Shown: positions 48,248 through 56,047 of the stretch, piece by piece
How the letters are laid out: each line of letters opens with the position of its first letter
How positions within the stretch are numbered: position 1 is the stretch's first letter
Virus record (IMG/VR): IMGVR_UViG_3300038701_001470
Location: 1 to 64,000 of that record
Strand: one strand, 5' to 3'
DNA from: a virus
Length of the DNA stretch: 64,000 nt
Made by a program: the position numbers and the translations under genes
The notes under the pieces: model-generated
What the model was told of the DNA's origin: nothing
The model's database searches: none
Seen by the model: the letters and a program-made list of their open reading frames with translations, nothing else

Positions 48248-48630
48248 AACTGGTTCCAGCGGTCTTTTTCGTAGATGCCGTCTTCGAGCTCAATGTAATG
48301 CTCATGACTGAATGTTCGCGGATTCATCGCCGGCTTCTTTCCTTTCGATCTGAGGATGGCAGCGGACTTGGAAGCGATCTCTTTGAAGCAGATAACGGCA
48401 GCGACGATCGAATCAAACTCATCGATCATCTTCCCGTTGCGATCACGCACCCTGTAAATCGTTCCCCCCTGCATGTCATGGCAGGTCAGTTCACAGTCCC
48501 AATAAACAACCGATTTGGACTTTGAAACCAGTTCGTCTTCTCGGATTGATCGACCGCTCTGAGTGCGTTCGACGCAAAGGAACTCTCTCACCTTCTCCAA
48601 ATCGGTTTGTAACAGGTAGGCTAGGCTCAT
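48244..48630 (-). CDS. Hypothetical 128-aa protein
   Basis: A mixed-charge protein with a FDSIVAAVICFKEIA helix and a MSLAYLLQTDLEKVREFL start. Two cysteines are not paired as CxxC. Not recognised. It overlaps primase upstream and the next gene downstream by ATGA, so it belongs to the replication operon. Confidence 0.6.
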   Translation of the reverse strand: MSLAYLLQTDLEKVREFLCVERTQSGRSIREDELVSKSKSVVYWDCELTCHDMQGGTIYRVRDRNGKMIDEFDSIVAAVICFKEIASKSAAILRSKGKKPAMNPRTFSHEHYIELEDGIYEKDRWNQL

Positions 48631-49598
48631 TCAAAGTAGGGGGTTAGGTAGGCTCCAGCATCGGCGGCTGAGAACTCTTCGATGAAATCATTCAGATCCG
48701 TCTTCGGGCGGCCGCCAAAGTTGCAGACCCGAAAACCGGCGATGGGCGCGAGTTGTCCACCCCATCTTTCTGAGGCGTCTTTTCCCGCCTCGTCGTTGTG
48801 TTGGACTTGAACCACTCTCTTGCCCCGGAAGAACGGAAGGCTCTTTTCGTGGAAGGGAGAGACGCCAAACATGCCGACAGGCTTCCACGGGTAGCCATAG
48901 ATGCAGCAAATCTCCATCGCGCATAGAAAGTCAGGGCCTCCCTCGGCGAGAAGAATGTCGGGATGATCCCCCACGTAGGAGATTCCAATCGGCCATGAAG
49001 CCCATGAACCAGTGATCGTGAGGCTCTTCACCTCTCCCCAATAAGGCTTCCCGTCGAGTCTTCGTGCCTGGGCGTTCACTTTCACCTTGTCGGTAATGAC
49101 GAACGACCGGTGATTTTCCACTTGGCAAAAACCGACGAAATTATTCCTGACTGCGTATTCGATCGTCTCAGGTTGGAGAAAGCGAAGTCTCGCCAGTGCC
49201 TCTCGTTCCTCTTTGGATCCCGGATCAAGTTCCGGAATCGAAGGAAGATCGCGAGGTTTCATTGTCCGGCGCCGGCGAGTGGGGCGGTTCGTCGGATTGT
49301 AGTCCTTCCCCTCGTCGACATGGATTCCCAATCGACCGGCCAAACGCTTCACCGCATCGGGGAACTCAACCCCGTCATACATCTGCACCCACTTGATAGC
49401 GTCGCCACCGGCCTGACACCCGAAGCAGTGAAATATCTGCCGTTCCGGGTTCACGTTGAAGCTACCGCTCTTCTCGTTGTGGAAAGGGCAGAGAGCTCGC
49501 CAGCTCGTTCCGGCCCTCTTGAGTTCTAAGTGTTCCCCGATCAGAGCAACGATGTCCGTGTCGGCGAGGACACGCTGAATCGTTTCCTCGGGGATCAT
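48627..49598 (-). CDS. dnaG: DNA primase (CHC2 zinc finger, Toprim core)
   Basis: A 323-residue primase, much shorter than bacterial DnaG (about 580). Residues about 36-72 carry the CHC2-type finger: CPFHNEKSGSFNVN, then FHCFGCQAGGDAIKW. In the second half DILLAEGGPDFLCAM resembles the Toprim glutamate motif and VVQVQHNDEAGKDA gives the DxD-like acidic cluster. It lacks the C-terminal helicase-binding domain. It would make RNA primers at the phage fork with DnaB encoded two genes downstream. Confidence 0.85.
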   Translation of the reverse strand: MIPEETIQRVLADTDIVALIGEHLELKRAGTSWRALCPFHNEKSGSFNVNPERQIFHCFGCQAGGDAIKWVQMYDGVEFPDAVKRLAGRLGIHVDEGKDYNPTNRPTRRRRTMKPRDLPSIPELDPGSKEEREALARLRFLQPETIEYAVRNNFVGFCQVENHRSFVITDKVKVNAQARRLDGKPYWGEVKSLTITGSWASWPIGISYVGDHPDILLAEGGPDFLCAMEICCIYGYPWKPVGMFGVSPFHEKSLPFFRGKRVVQVQHNDEAGKDASERWGGQLAPIAGFRVCNFGGRPKTDLNDFIEEFSAADAGAYLTPYFE

Positions 49599-49945
49599 TC
49601 GATTTCAGGGTAGAGTTTCCCCTCGATGGTGAAGGTTGGGGTACCGTTAGAAATCGCTCGTGATACAACGATTCCGTTTTGATCTCGAACGTCGAAGCTA
49701 TCTTCGGGCTGATGCTTCACCGCCAGATCGCGAGCAACGGCGCTTACTGATTGACTCCCACTTTTCAAAAGCAGGGATTTTCCTACCTCAACGACCGGAG
49801 CCAGATCTTTCCCGGCGAGGAAATACTCGACCTGATTGAGAGTCCGCTCTTTCAATTTCTTGAGAGCTTTCTCGGCTTCGAGCTGGTTCTCTCGCTTGTC
49901 GACGCTGTGAATCTCACCGTCCTTTTCGTAGCAGATGAAGATCAT
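49595..49945 (-). CDS. Tandem paralog A of a small FICY-type protein
   Basis: A 116-residue protein beginning MIFICYEKDGEIHSVD, with EAEKALKKLKERTLNQVEYFLAGKD and a C-terminal GIVVSRAISNGTPTF strand. The next gene encodes a recognisable copy (FICYLEDEELKVF, EAEKALEKLNDR, YFIAGPG). A small alpha/beta fold of unknown function. Overlapping ATGA junctions link the pair and primase. Confidence 0.6.
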   Translation of the reverse strand: MIFICYEKDGEIHSVDKRENQLEAEKALKKLKERTLNQVEYFLAGKDLAPVVEVGKSLLLKSGSQSVSAVARDLAVKHQPEDSFDVRDQNGIVVSRAISNGTPTFTIEGKLYPEIE

Positions 49946-50262
49946 TTGTAGATGTTGTTTTCTCCCATTTCGATTCCATCGATTTGAACAGTCGCTCCAT
50001 CCTGGGACTCAGACCAGTTGATGTTGGTTACCAGAAAGTCTTTGTCACTGAACATATCGATCTTGAAAAAAGAAGCCATCGTGAGACGGGGCACTACCCC
50101 CGGGCCGGCAATAAAATAGGGCGATTTCACTATTCGATCATTCAGCTTCTCCAGTGCTTTCTCAGCTTCGTGCAGAGTGGGATAGCTTTGGAACACCTTC
50201 AATTCTTCATCTTCCAAGTAGCAGATGAATGTCGGTGGAACTGGCATTTCGTCGTCGATCAT
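49942..50262 (-). CDS. Tandem paralog B of a small FICY-type protein
   Basis: A 106-residue protein starting MIDDEMPVPPTFICYLEDEE. It shares FICY, the EAEKAL-KLN-R helix and the YFIAGPG turn with its downstream neighbour but differs elsewhere, indicating an old duplication. Function unknown. Confidence 0.6.
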   Translation of the reverse strand: MIDDEMPVPPTFICYLEDEELKVFQSYPTLHEAEKALEKLNDRIVKSPYFIAGPGVVPRLTMASFFKIDMFSDKDFLVTNINWSESQDGATVQIDGIEMGENNIYK

Positions 50263-50759
50263 TGTTTGCCTCTGTTTTTTGCGATCTCTACAAGAAACCG
50301 GTTTTTAGTTTCCTCGTAGGAGTCGAAAACTTCCCGTCTGATGTTCGGATCAGAATACTCGTACTTCTCTTTGATGAAGACGATCGCCATTTCAGTTCTG
50401 GCCTTGATGCTGATCGGGCGAGCGGCGATGAATCCTCGAAGGATGCTCCAACCCATGCTCTCCAGGTCGGACTTTACTTCATCCGGGAAAGATGGCATTC
50501 CGAATGATTCCTGTCCTATGACATCAATCAGGGCGGAAAACTCTTCAAATATTCGAGTCGTTCGATTGTAGTTTTTGCTGCCTCGCTGCCAGCCCCATTT
50601 AAAAACGAAGTCACTCCCGTTCTTCCGAGCCTCGATCTCTAAGTCGATAGTGAAAGGGCCCATTTCCCCTGATGCAGTTGCTTTCGGATTTTTCACCCGA
50701 AAGCCCTTCGACATCATCGTTTGGCATTGCTTGTGATTGAATTGCGGTATTTCTTTCAT
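50259..50759 (-). CDS. Hypothetical 166-aa protein
   Basis: Starts MKEIPQFNHKQCQTMMSKGF at ATG 50759 overlapping the Dam stop. Charged, with a beta stretch (GPFTIDLEIEARKNGSDFVFKWGW) and helices rich in Glu/Arg. Not recognised. Placed directly after a DNA methyltransferase gene, so it may be co-expressed with it. Confidence 0.6.
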   Translation of the reverse strand: MKEIPQFNHKQCQTMMSKGFRVKNPKATASGEMGPFTIDLEIEARKNGSDFVFKWGWQRGSKNYNRTTRIFEEFSALIDVIGQESFGMPSFPDEVKSDLESMGWSILRGFIAARPISIKARTEMAIVFIKEKYEYSDPNIRREVFDSYEETKNRFLVEIAKNRGKQ

Positions 50760-51562
50760 GATTCTTTGATGAGAAGGTATTCGTCGGCAGTCTCTTTCAG
50801 CATCCCGGATCTCATCGAATTCTTTGTCGCCGTGATTGTCTGGTAAACCCACTTCTCGGGGGGGTAGAACTCTTCGATTTGCTCGAACCTGTAGTAACTG
50901 ACGACGGCTTTCGCTTTGCAGGAGTTCAGCTGTTCAGCCAGGAACACGTGATCGGCCGTCTTGATCGTCCTCGAGTAATATCCCTCGGTTCCGAAGTAGG
51001 GAGGATCGCAGTAGAGAACGGCATTCGATCTCCTGCCGTAGTTCTCGATGATTTTTTGATAACTCTGATTCTCGATGCAGGTATCCATCCAGAAGTCGGC
51101 GAGCTTGGAGAAGTCGCGAAGTCTTGATCGAAAGGTCTTGGCTTCCTTGATGAACGTGCGGTCACTGGCGCTCACTGAGAAGCCCCCGTTGCTCATCTTC
51201 CCGCCGTAGCTGTAATTCGACCGGAAGAACGTCGCAGCGGCTCTCTCGACAGGGGGGAGCGAAGCGAAGGATCTTCCCCCGGCCATGTAGATTTGATGAT
51301 ACCGGTCGAACTCGGCGCGGGACATCGGAAAGGCTTTGAGGAATTGAAGAAGCTCGCGACGGCGCTCTCGAAGGACTCGGAAGAAGTTCACGAGGTCACC
51401 ATCGACGTCGTTGTAGACTCGCTTGTCGAAACCGGCATTCATGACGACGCTTCCGGATCCCCCGAAAACATCGACGAGAAGATCGGCGCCCGTGTCGTGG
51501 AGTGCTTTTCGGATATGGTTCATGATTCGGAATTTGGAACCGATGGATTTCAACGCTATCAT
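50756..51562 (-). CDS. D12-class adenine DNA methyltransferase (Dam-like)
   Basis: A 268-residue enzyme. IGSKFRIMNHIRKAL opens the fold, LLVDVFGGSGSVVMNAGF (about residues 28-45) is the SAM-binding FxGxG loop, and AVLYCDPPYFGTEGYYSR (about 168-185) is the catalytic DPPY motif with its usual YY tail. It methylates N6 of adenine in a short DNA target, probably GATC-like, to mark or protect phage DNA. Together with the enzyme at 15252 the phage has two DNA methyltransferase genes. Confidence 0.9.
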   Translation of the reverse strand: MIALKSIGSKFRIMNHIRKALHDTGADLLVDVFGGSGSVVMNAGFDKRVYNDVDGDLVNFFRVLRERRRELLQFLKAFPMSRAEFDRYHQIYMAGGRSFASLPPVERAAATFFRSNYSYGGKMSNGGFSVSASDRTFIKEAKTFRSRLRDFSKLADFWMDTCIENQSYQKIIENYGRRSNAVLYCDPPYFGTEGYYSRTIKTADHVFLAEQLNSCKAKAVVSYYRFEQIEEFYPPEKWVYQTITATKNSMRSGMLKETADEYLLIKES

Positions 51563-51876
51563 CCTCGGTAATTGATTGCTCTGATGCCGTCCGGAGAAGG
51601 GCAGGCGATTCGATTGAAAGCCGACAAGGTGAATTGAGCAGTGAACTCTTCCGTGCGAACAAAGATCATCGCGAAATCATCGGGGCGCATCCTGACTCGG
51701 TATCCTGTGTGATCAAATGGAACGACGATCTTCTGTTTGAGCGGTTCGCATCCAATGTGGAAGGGAACGACCTTCAACCTTTCGGCCCGGGCGATCGCAA
51801 ACCAGTATGCTTGCAGATCGGCATACCACTTCTGATCGCTCAGGACTTCAAACTCAGGGCCGGTCGGTAGCGCCAT
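51559..51876 (-). CDS. Hypothetical 105-aa protein
   Basis: Mixed alpha/beta with an aromatic N terminus (KWYADLQAYWFAIARAERLK) and RMRPDDFAMIFV. Overlaps its neighbours by ATGA and one base. Not recognised. Confidence 0.6.
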   Translation of the reverse strand: MALPTGPEFEVLSDQKWYADLQAYWFAIARAERLKVVPFHIGCEPLKQKIVVPFDHTGYRVRMRPDDFAMIFVRTEEFTAQFTLSAFNRIACPSPDGIRAINYRG

Positions 51877-52166
51877 TATGAATCGACGAATCCCTCAGTC
51901 TCGAGTTCGGTTGCAATATCCTCCCATCCCTCGGAGCGAGCCGTCGTGATCATCTGAGTCCCGCGGACAAGACGCTCGCCGGCCATGTCGAAAACGTGAC
52001 TGTTCCCGATCTCGACTCCGTTCTTCTCGCACCATTTCAGAAGCTCAGGGTGAGAGATGTCGATCCGCTCGCCTTTGTTATTCAGGCCAAGCCAGTATTC
52101 TTCGGTTCCGAATTTCATATCAATCGAAGTGATTATTCCCAAGGGTGTAGATTTTGAATTTCCCAT
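51876..52166 (-). CDS. Hypothetical 96-aa protein
   Basis: Acidic protein (LLKWCEKNGVEIGNSHVFD, WEDIATELETEG). Its first 15 codons overlap the end of the short reading frame at 52120-52281. Not recognised. Confidence 0.55.
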   Translation of the reverse strand: MGNSKSTPLGIITSIDMKFGTEEYWLGLNNKGERIDISHPELLKWCEKNGVEIGNSHVFDMAGERLVRGTQMITTARSEGWEDIATELETEGFVDS

Positions 52167-52281
52167 CCGGCCAGTCGTTGTCCGAGTGGTAGTTGTTATA
52201 TGTGATCCGCGCTCTCAGCGGAGATTTAGAAATAATGAAATGCCAAGCGAAAACCCTGACGTTGAATATGGAATCGCTCAT
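52120..52281 (-). CDS. Short hypothetical protein (53 aa)
   Basis: A short frame that I read by hand: MSDSIFNVRVFAWHFIISK, a basic middle, then SDNDWPDGKFKIYTLGNN. It starts in an ATGA overlap with the upstream gene and otherwise fills a 112-base gap, which supports coding in a genome with almost no gaps. It overlaps the next gene by 47 bases. Confidence 0.45.
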   Translation of the reverse strand: MSDSIFNVRVFAWHFIISKSPLRARITYNNYHSDNDWPDGKFKIYTLGNNHFD

Positions 52282-52628
52282 GATTTCTTGTTCCACTCAC
52301 TCTCCATGATGATGTGTTCGCACTCCCGGCATTCGTGAACATAGCTGTACCAAGGAATGGTGTGTTCTACCGTGGCGATTTGCTCAGTGTTGCACTCGGG
52401 ACACTCAATGACTTCTTCGTGACTCCCGACGCTTGGAAGTCCACCGATCTTGTCGAGTGCCGACTTCGCCTCAGCCTGCAGGAAGAGGCGCGTTCCGTAT
52501 TTCTTCGCTATCTCAGCATCACTCCAGTTGATCTTCCCATTCGCTTTATCGTCTTTGCCGGCGAGCGTTGGAAAGGATATTCGGGCCAGTGCTTTGGTGG
52601 CGATCTCTAGTTTTTCGGTGTCAGTCAT
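52278..52628 (-). CDS. Zinc-ribbon protein with C-terminal finger
   Basis: A 116-residue protein. The N-terminal helix region (EIATKALARISFPTLAG) is followed by CPECNTEQIATVEHTIPWYSYVHECREC (about residues 79-106), a CxxC...CxxC ribbon with internal His. Found in many phage accessory proteins; function unknown. Overlaps both neighbours by ATGA. Confidence 0.65.
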   Translation of the reverse strand: MTDTEKLEIATKALARISFPTLAGKDDKANGKINWSDAEIAKKYGTRLFLQAEAKSALDKIGGLPSVGSHEEVIECPECNTEQIATVEHTIPWYSYVHECRECEHIIMESEWNKKS

Positions 52629-53206
52629 GAGAGTAATTTAGCGATGTGTTCCTTGGATGCTCCAACGGGTTTGAAATCTCGCCATATCGTCATTTCAGCG
52701 AATTGAGTTCCGTTGTCGAGAGTGATTGCGTAGGTGAGAGTGTCTTTCCGGGCGAGCACGAAACCTGTCTTTGTTGTGAGGCTTGGGTGCCTGCCTGTTA
52801 GAATAATCTTCGCTCCGACTTCGAGATTTGGCCTAATGCGTTGGAGTGCCTTCTCTTTTGTATTTCGGAGTTCAACCGCGGCTTCCATGAGGGAGTGAAC
52901 CTCGGCATACAGGTCACAGATATTCCGGTTGAAGTCATTCAGCATGTCGAAGAACGCGACGGCCTTATCGTGCCAGCAATCACAACCGTTGCAGAAATCC
53001 CCCTGTCCGAAGTCTACGGTGCCAGGGCCATAGTCACATTTGATCGCGCTCGAGTTCTCAAGCTCTTCGTACTCGCCTTCCTCCCAATCGTAGTGTTCAG
53101 GCTGAGCGCCATCGTAGTAGACCTTGTTGCACTCGCACTGAAAGACAGGGCCTCCCCCCGTGGAGAAGAACTGTTCGATCAGTTCGATCTTTCGATCTCG
53201 TCTCAT
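52625..53206 (-). CDS. Cysteine-rich hypothetical protein
   Basis: A 193-residue protein. The N-terminal half has CECNKVYYDG, an acidic DWEEGEYEELE and FCNGCDCWHDKAVAFFDML, giving five to six cysteines and a His suitable for a metal site. The C-terminal part, GAKIILTGRHPSLTTKTG and TIWRDFKPVGA, is beta-rich. Not recognised. Overlaps the radical-SAM-like gene by ATGA. Confidence 0.6.
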   Translation of the reverse strand: MRRDRKIELIEQFFSTGGGPVFQCECNKVYYDGAQPEHYDWEEGEYEELENSSAIKCDYGPGTVDFGQGDFCNGCDCWHDKAVAFFDMLNDFNRNICDLYAEVHSLMEAAVELRNTKEKALQRIRPNLEVGAKIILTGRHPSLTTKTGFVLARKDTLTYAITLDNGTQFAEMTIWRDFKPVGASKEHIAKLLS

Positions 53207-54048
53207 GAAACTGCAGGGTGAAAGTCCTGAACTCTGAGCTCTCTCGGGAAGTCGCTCATGTCGGTGTAGTGGTTCCTCGGCTCTCGCTTGCTGAGTCCCG
53301 CGCCGGTCTTGCTATCGTGCCAGTACGAACCGAGCTGCTTCATGAAGATCGGAACGCCATACTTGCAGGCTATCTCAGCGATCTCTCTGGCCCACTCGAT
53401 GTCGAAGCGACGAGCTTCACTCCCGGACTCTCCACCGATCAGAAACCACATCTTCTTCCGCATGTCGGGAGTCAGATGCTCCATGTAGGCTTCGAGCGGA
53501 TCCGCGATGGATTCGAGAAGTGGCTCGATCGAAAGGAAAACACAGGACGATTCAACCTCGAAGAGATAGTTCGCCCGGGCCATCGACTTCGCCGTTCCGA
53601 CCGTCGTTCCGAAAGCTACGTTCTCGGGAGCGCGATCGGCAAGCCAGTCGATAGGAACTTCCTTCTTGATCCGGCGAGGCCGCTTCGTGAGAAGCAGGAA
53701 GCGAAGATGAGGGAATGCCTCAACGGAATCGAGGAACTGACGGCGAGGATCAATGAGGCGATCGTCATCCTCGAAGATGTCGCTCATGGAGTTGATGAAC
53801 ACTCGGCGGTTTCGCTTCTGACTGATCGCGTCCCTCTCGGACTTCGCGATCTCGAGCATCGCACGTTCAATGCGAATCCACCGGTGCTTCTCAGGCCCCC
53901 AATGAACCTTCCCATCGTCGAAGAGCGGCCCTCTCATCGAGTCGAGTTCCCGGGCGTAGCAGTGATCGCACTCAGGGCCGGCTTCGGTGCATCCCCACCA
54001 AAGATTCCGAGTGTCGTCTGTCCATCCAATTTTTGAATCAGTTGCCAT
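53203..54048 (-). CDS. Phage Gp37/Gp68 family (DUF5131), radical-SAM-like
   Basis: A 281-residue protein with the family opening KIGWTDDTRNLWWGCTEAGPECDHCYA (about residues 6-32): the cysteines CxxxxxxCxxC form a possible iron-sulfur site. Then VFINSMSDIFEDD, LRFLLLTKRP, VAFGTTVGT and WFLIGGESGSEARRFD follow in the expected order. Members are common in phages and thought to be radical SAM-type, with no proven reaction. The spacing of cysteines differs from canonical CxxxCxxC. It may modify a base or a protein. Confidence 0.8.
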   Translation of the reverse strand: MATDSKIGWTDDTRNLWWGCTEAGPECDHCYARELDSMRGPLFDDGKVHWGPEKHRWIRIERAMLEIAKSERDAISQKRNRRVFINSMSDIFEDDDRLIDPRRQFLDSVEAFPHLRFLLLTKRPRRIKKEVPIDWLADRAPENVAFGTTVGTAKSMARANYLFEVESSCVFLSIEPLLESIADPLEAYMEHLTPDMRKKMWFLIGGESGSEARRFDIEWAREIAEIACKYGVPIFMKQLGSYWHDSKTGAGLSKREPRNHYTDMSDFPRELRVQDFHPAVS

Positions 54049-54049
54049 G

Positions 54050-54550
54050 TTACTTCGTGAGTCGATCTTGCTGCCTCTTGAGGCGTTCGAGTTCTGCGAT
54101 CATGAGCGCCGTCGCTTTGATCAGGTTCTCGCCTGCCGTTTCAGCAGGCTTCCAGTCTTTCGCCTCCCAGGGCCATTCCTTCGGAGGCTTCTTCATCGTG
54201 TCATTGCCGACGTTGATCGCGGCGTAGGCATAGCTCAGGGCCGCATCGAGGATTTCACCTCGAACGTGCATGTCGTCGTGAACGGGGCCAAAGCCATGTT
54301 TGTGAACCTGTCTGAGTCGTTCGTGAATCACATCGAAGACGACAGGGCCGGAGAGGATCATAGCGAGAATACTCTCGACGCCATGGCTTTCGTAGATCCC
54401 GGTTTTGACTGCACCGTTCCTGCACTTGAGGACGTTCACGCCATTTCCAACCAGCGGCGCCAGTAGGATGACATCTCGCGTTGCTGCGTTCGGAATGCTT
54501 TTCAGATCGGCTTGTCGCCACTCGGGGTGTTTGAAGGATGATATAATCAT
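54050..54550 (-). CDS. DUF550/MazG-like dNTP pyrophosphohydrolase-type protein
   Basis: A 166-residue protein starting MIISSFKHPEWRQAD at 54550. The segment RLRQVHKHGFGPVHDDMHVRGEILDAALSYAYAA (about residues 85-118) carries the HDDxH and GExxxAA helices of this phage family, which resembles all-alpha NTP pyrophosphatases. It may clear unwanted dNTPs or signalling nucleotides during infection. It starts in an ATGA overlap. The assignment is from motif memory. Confidence 0.55.
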   Translation of the reverse strand: MIISSFKHPEWRQADLKSIPNAATRDVILLAPLVGNGVNVLKCRNGAVKTGIYESHGVESILAMILSGPVVFDVIHERLRQVHKHGFGPVHDDMHVRGEILDAALSYAYAAINVGNDTMKKPPKEWPWEAKDWKPAETAGENLIKATALMIAELERLKRQQDRLTK

Positions 54551-54885
54551 GATGGTTTTTTGGTTTGAAACGACTGGCACCATGCTCGCCACTTCATTGT
54601 GTCTCGCATGATCTCGTCGCTTGGTTGAGATTCGATGTAGTGATAATCAGCCATGATTCCCCAATAGCTTTTGCTTCGAGGGCTCATAGTAACGTGGTAT
54701 CGCGAGACGGAACTCTCGTCGATTTGATAGGCGTAGATGGCCTCGTTGTCGGAAGGCTTGTCGGTGAGTTGATCGAGCGCATCGACGACACCGGTAGGGC
54801 CATCGATCACGACACGAAGCAAGATGGGAGTCCGTTTCAGTTGCAGTTTTGATTCGGCTGCAGGGCCGTTGTGGAACTTGATCAT
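54547..54885 (-). CDS. Hypothetical 112-aa protein
   Basis: Begins MIKFHNGPAAESKLQLKRTP and ends DTMKWRAWCQSFQTKKPS. Beta-rich first half (LLRVVIDGPTGVVDALD). Not recognised. Coupled by ATGA to both neighbours. Confidence 0.6.
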   Translation of the reverse strand: MIKFHNGPAAESKLQLKRTPILLRVVIDGPTGVVDALDQLTDKPSDNEAIYAYQIDESSVSRYHVTMSPRSKSYWGIMADYHYIESQPSDEIMRDTMKWRAWCQSFQTKKPS

Positions 54886-55034
54886 GATTCAGTTTCTTCT
54901 TCTTCGAGTTCGTCGAAGTCCTCGATTACTTGGCAGTTCGTAGCGCCACAATCGGGACATTCGGTGTGAGTGAGATTGGTCAAAGGCCCTTGCCAAGTAA
55001 CCTCAGTGCTTCCGCAGATTGAACAGATCATCAT
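54882..55034 (-). CDS. Small zinc-ribbon protein (50 aa)
   Basis: Starts at ATG 55034 (MMICSICGSTEVTW), overlapping the ASCH stop by ATGA; an upstream ATG at 55091 would extend into it. CSICG and CPDCGATN form one four-cysteine ribbon, and the tail is acidic (DFDELEEEETES). Function unknown. Confidence 0.6.
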   Translation of the reverse strand: MMICSICGSTEVTWQGPLTNLTHTECPDCGATNCQVIEDFDELEEEETES

Positions 55035-55456
55035 AGCTGCCAGCATTCGGGATCCAGACAGGGGATTAAGCCGGCGTGATTGCCGTCGCACTTCTCAAGA
55101 GCGAAGTCGTAGAAGTTCAACCGGCCTTTCGAGGGAACGAAATCGAGCGGCTTCGAATTCTCGAGTACGAAACCTTTCGGCCCGAAGAACCAGGGCGATT
55201 CACTCTCTGTCACGCAGTCGGTGACAGTGGAGTAGCCGACGATTCCGCCAGTTTCGAGGTCTTGCCAGTCGGGAATGTCGATACCGAATTCATCGAGACA
55301 CTGTTTCCGGATTTGGAAGTAATCGCGTTCGATTGTCATGCTGGCGTGAACCAGAAAGACACCTCGGAAGTGAGTGTTCCAAGATCGGTTTTCGATGTCT
55401 TTATGTCCGTTGGTAATCAGCCAGGCCCACGGCTGGCGTATCGAGAGAGCTTTCAT
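55031..55456 (-). CDS. ASCH-domain protein
   Basis: A 141-residue protein. MKALSIRQPWAWLITNGHKDIENRSWNT and FRGVFLVHAS are the first two blocks of the ASCH (PUA-like) fold, which binds RNA or modified nucleic acid. GIVGYSTVTDCV and FVLENSKPL match the next strands. Phage members may process modified nucleosides or hydrolyse N4-acetylcytidine. It is followed by a 4-base overlap to a zinc-ribbon protein. Confidence 0.8.
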   Translation of the reverse strand: MKALSIRQPWAWLITNGHKDIENRSWNTHFRGVFLVHASMTIERDYFQIRKQCLDEFGIDIPDWQDLETGGIVGYSTVTDCVTESESPWFFGPKGFVLENSKPLDFVPSKGRLNFYDFALEKCDGNHAGLIPCLDPECWQL

Positions 55457-55859
55457 TTTTGAATTTTCGGATTGCGTAATCAGGGTTCGTTTCGTTGTGA
55501 AGCCCGTAGATCCCCATCATCCTCGCGCAAGCGAGAAGGTTCTGAGGACTCCCAGGCATAAATTCAGTGTTCCATTTGTCGAGTAATCGAGTGCGTTCTT
55601 CTTCGGGTAGGGCTCTGATAAAGGCTCTGGCTTTTCGCCAGCAATTCGCTCTGTTCGCCCTCATGGTCTTGGAGAAGAAATCACCTTGGCGATCGATGCG
55701 GGACTGTCTCTGTTCGAGCGTCTGCTCAGGAGCCAATTCAGGGAAGAGAGGCGTCTTGTCCTTCTCCCGCTGAATGGCTCGCTTTGCAGCTGAGATGCGG
55801 CGAGGCGTCCATTCTCGCCTTTCCATCGTGATCTCGTATCGCTCCCAATAGACCTTCAT
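55401..55859 (-). CDS. Hypothetical 152-aa basic protein
   Basis: Starts MKVYWERYEITMERREW at 55859 (ATGA overlap). Strongly basic and helical (TPRRISAAKRAIQREKDKTP, LEQRQSRIDRQGDF), a possible nucleic-acid-binding protein. Its last 56 bases overlap the ASCH gene, long for this genome. Not recognised. Confidence 0.55.
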   Translation of the reverse strand: MKVYWERYEITMERREWTPRRISAAKRAIQREKDKTPLFPELAPEQTLEQRQSRIDRQGDFFSKTMRANRANCWRKARAFIRALPEEERTRLLDKWNTEFMPGSPQNLLACARMMGIYGLHNETNPDYAIRKFKNESSLDTPAVGLADYQRT

Positions 55860-56047
55860 CCCAACATATCGAGTTCGTCGTCGGCGCACTGGCGAGAGCA
55901 ATGATCCATGTAGCAGGGCCAATAGATGAAAAGCTCTCTTCGAGATGGGTTCTTCTTCTCGACCAAGTAAGGCCAAGGGAGTCCGGCCCAAAAGGGCTTC
56001 CCACACATGCAGCATCGTTGGACTGGAAACCAAGACGGTATTCTCAT
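55856..56047 (-). CDS. Small zinc-binding protein (63 aa)
   Basis: CCMCGKPF near residue 12 and HCSRQC near residue 49 give a plausible zinc site. Trp/Pro-rich middle (WAGLPWPYLVEK). Overlaps neighbours by ATGA. Function unknown. Confidence 0.55.
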   Translation of the reverse strand: MRIPSWFPVQRCCMCGKPFWAGLPWPYLVEKKNPSRRELFIYWPCYMDHCSRQCADDELDMLG

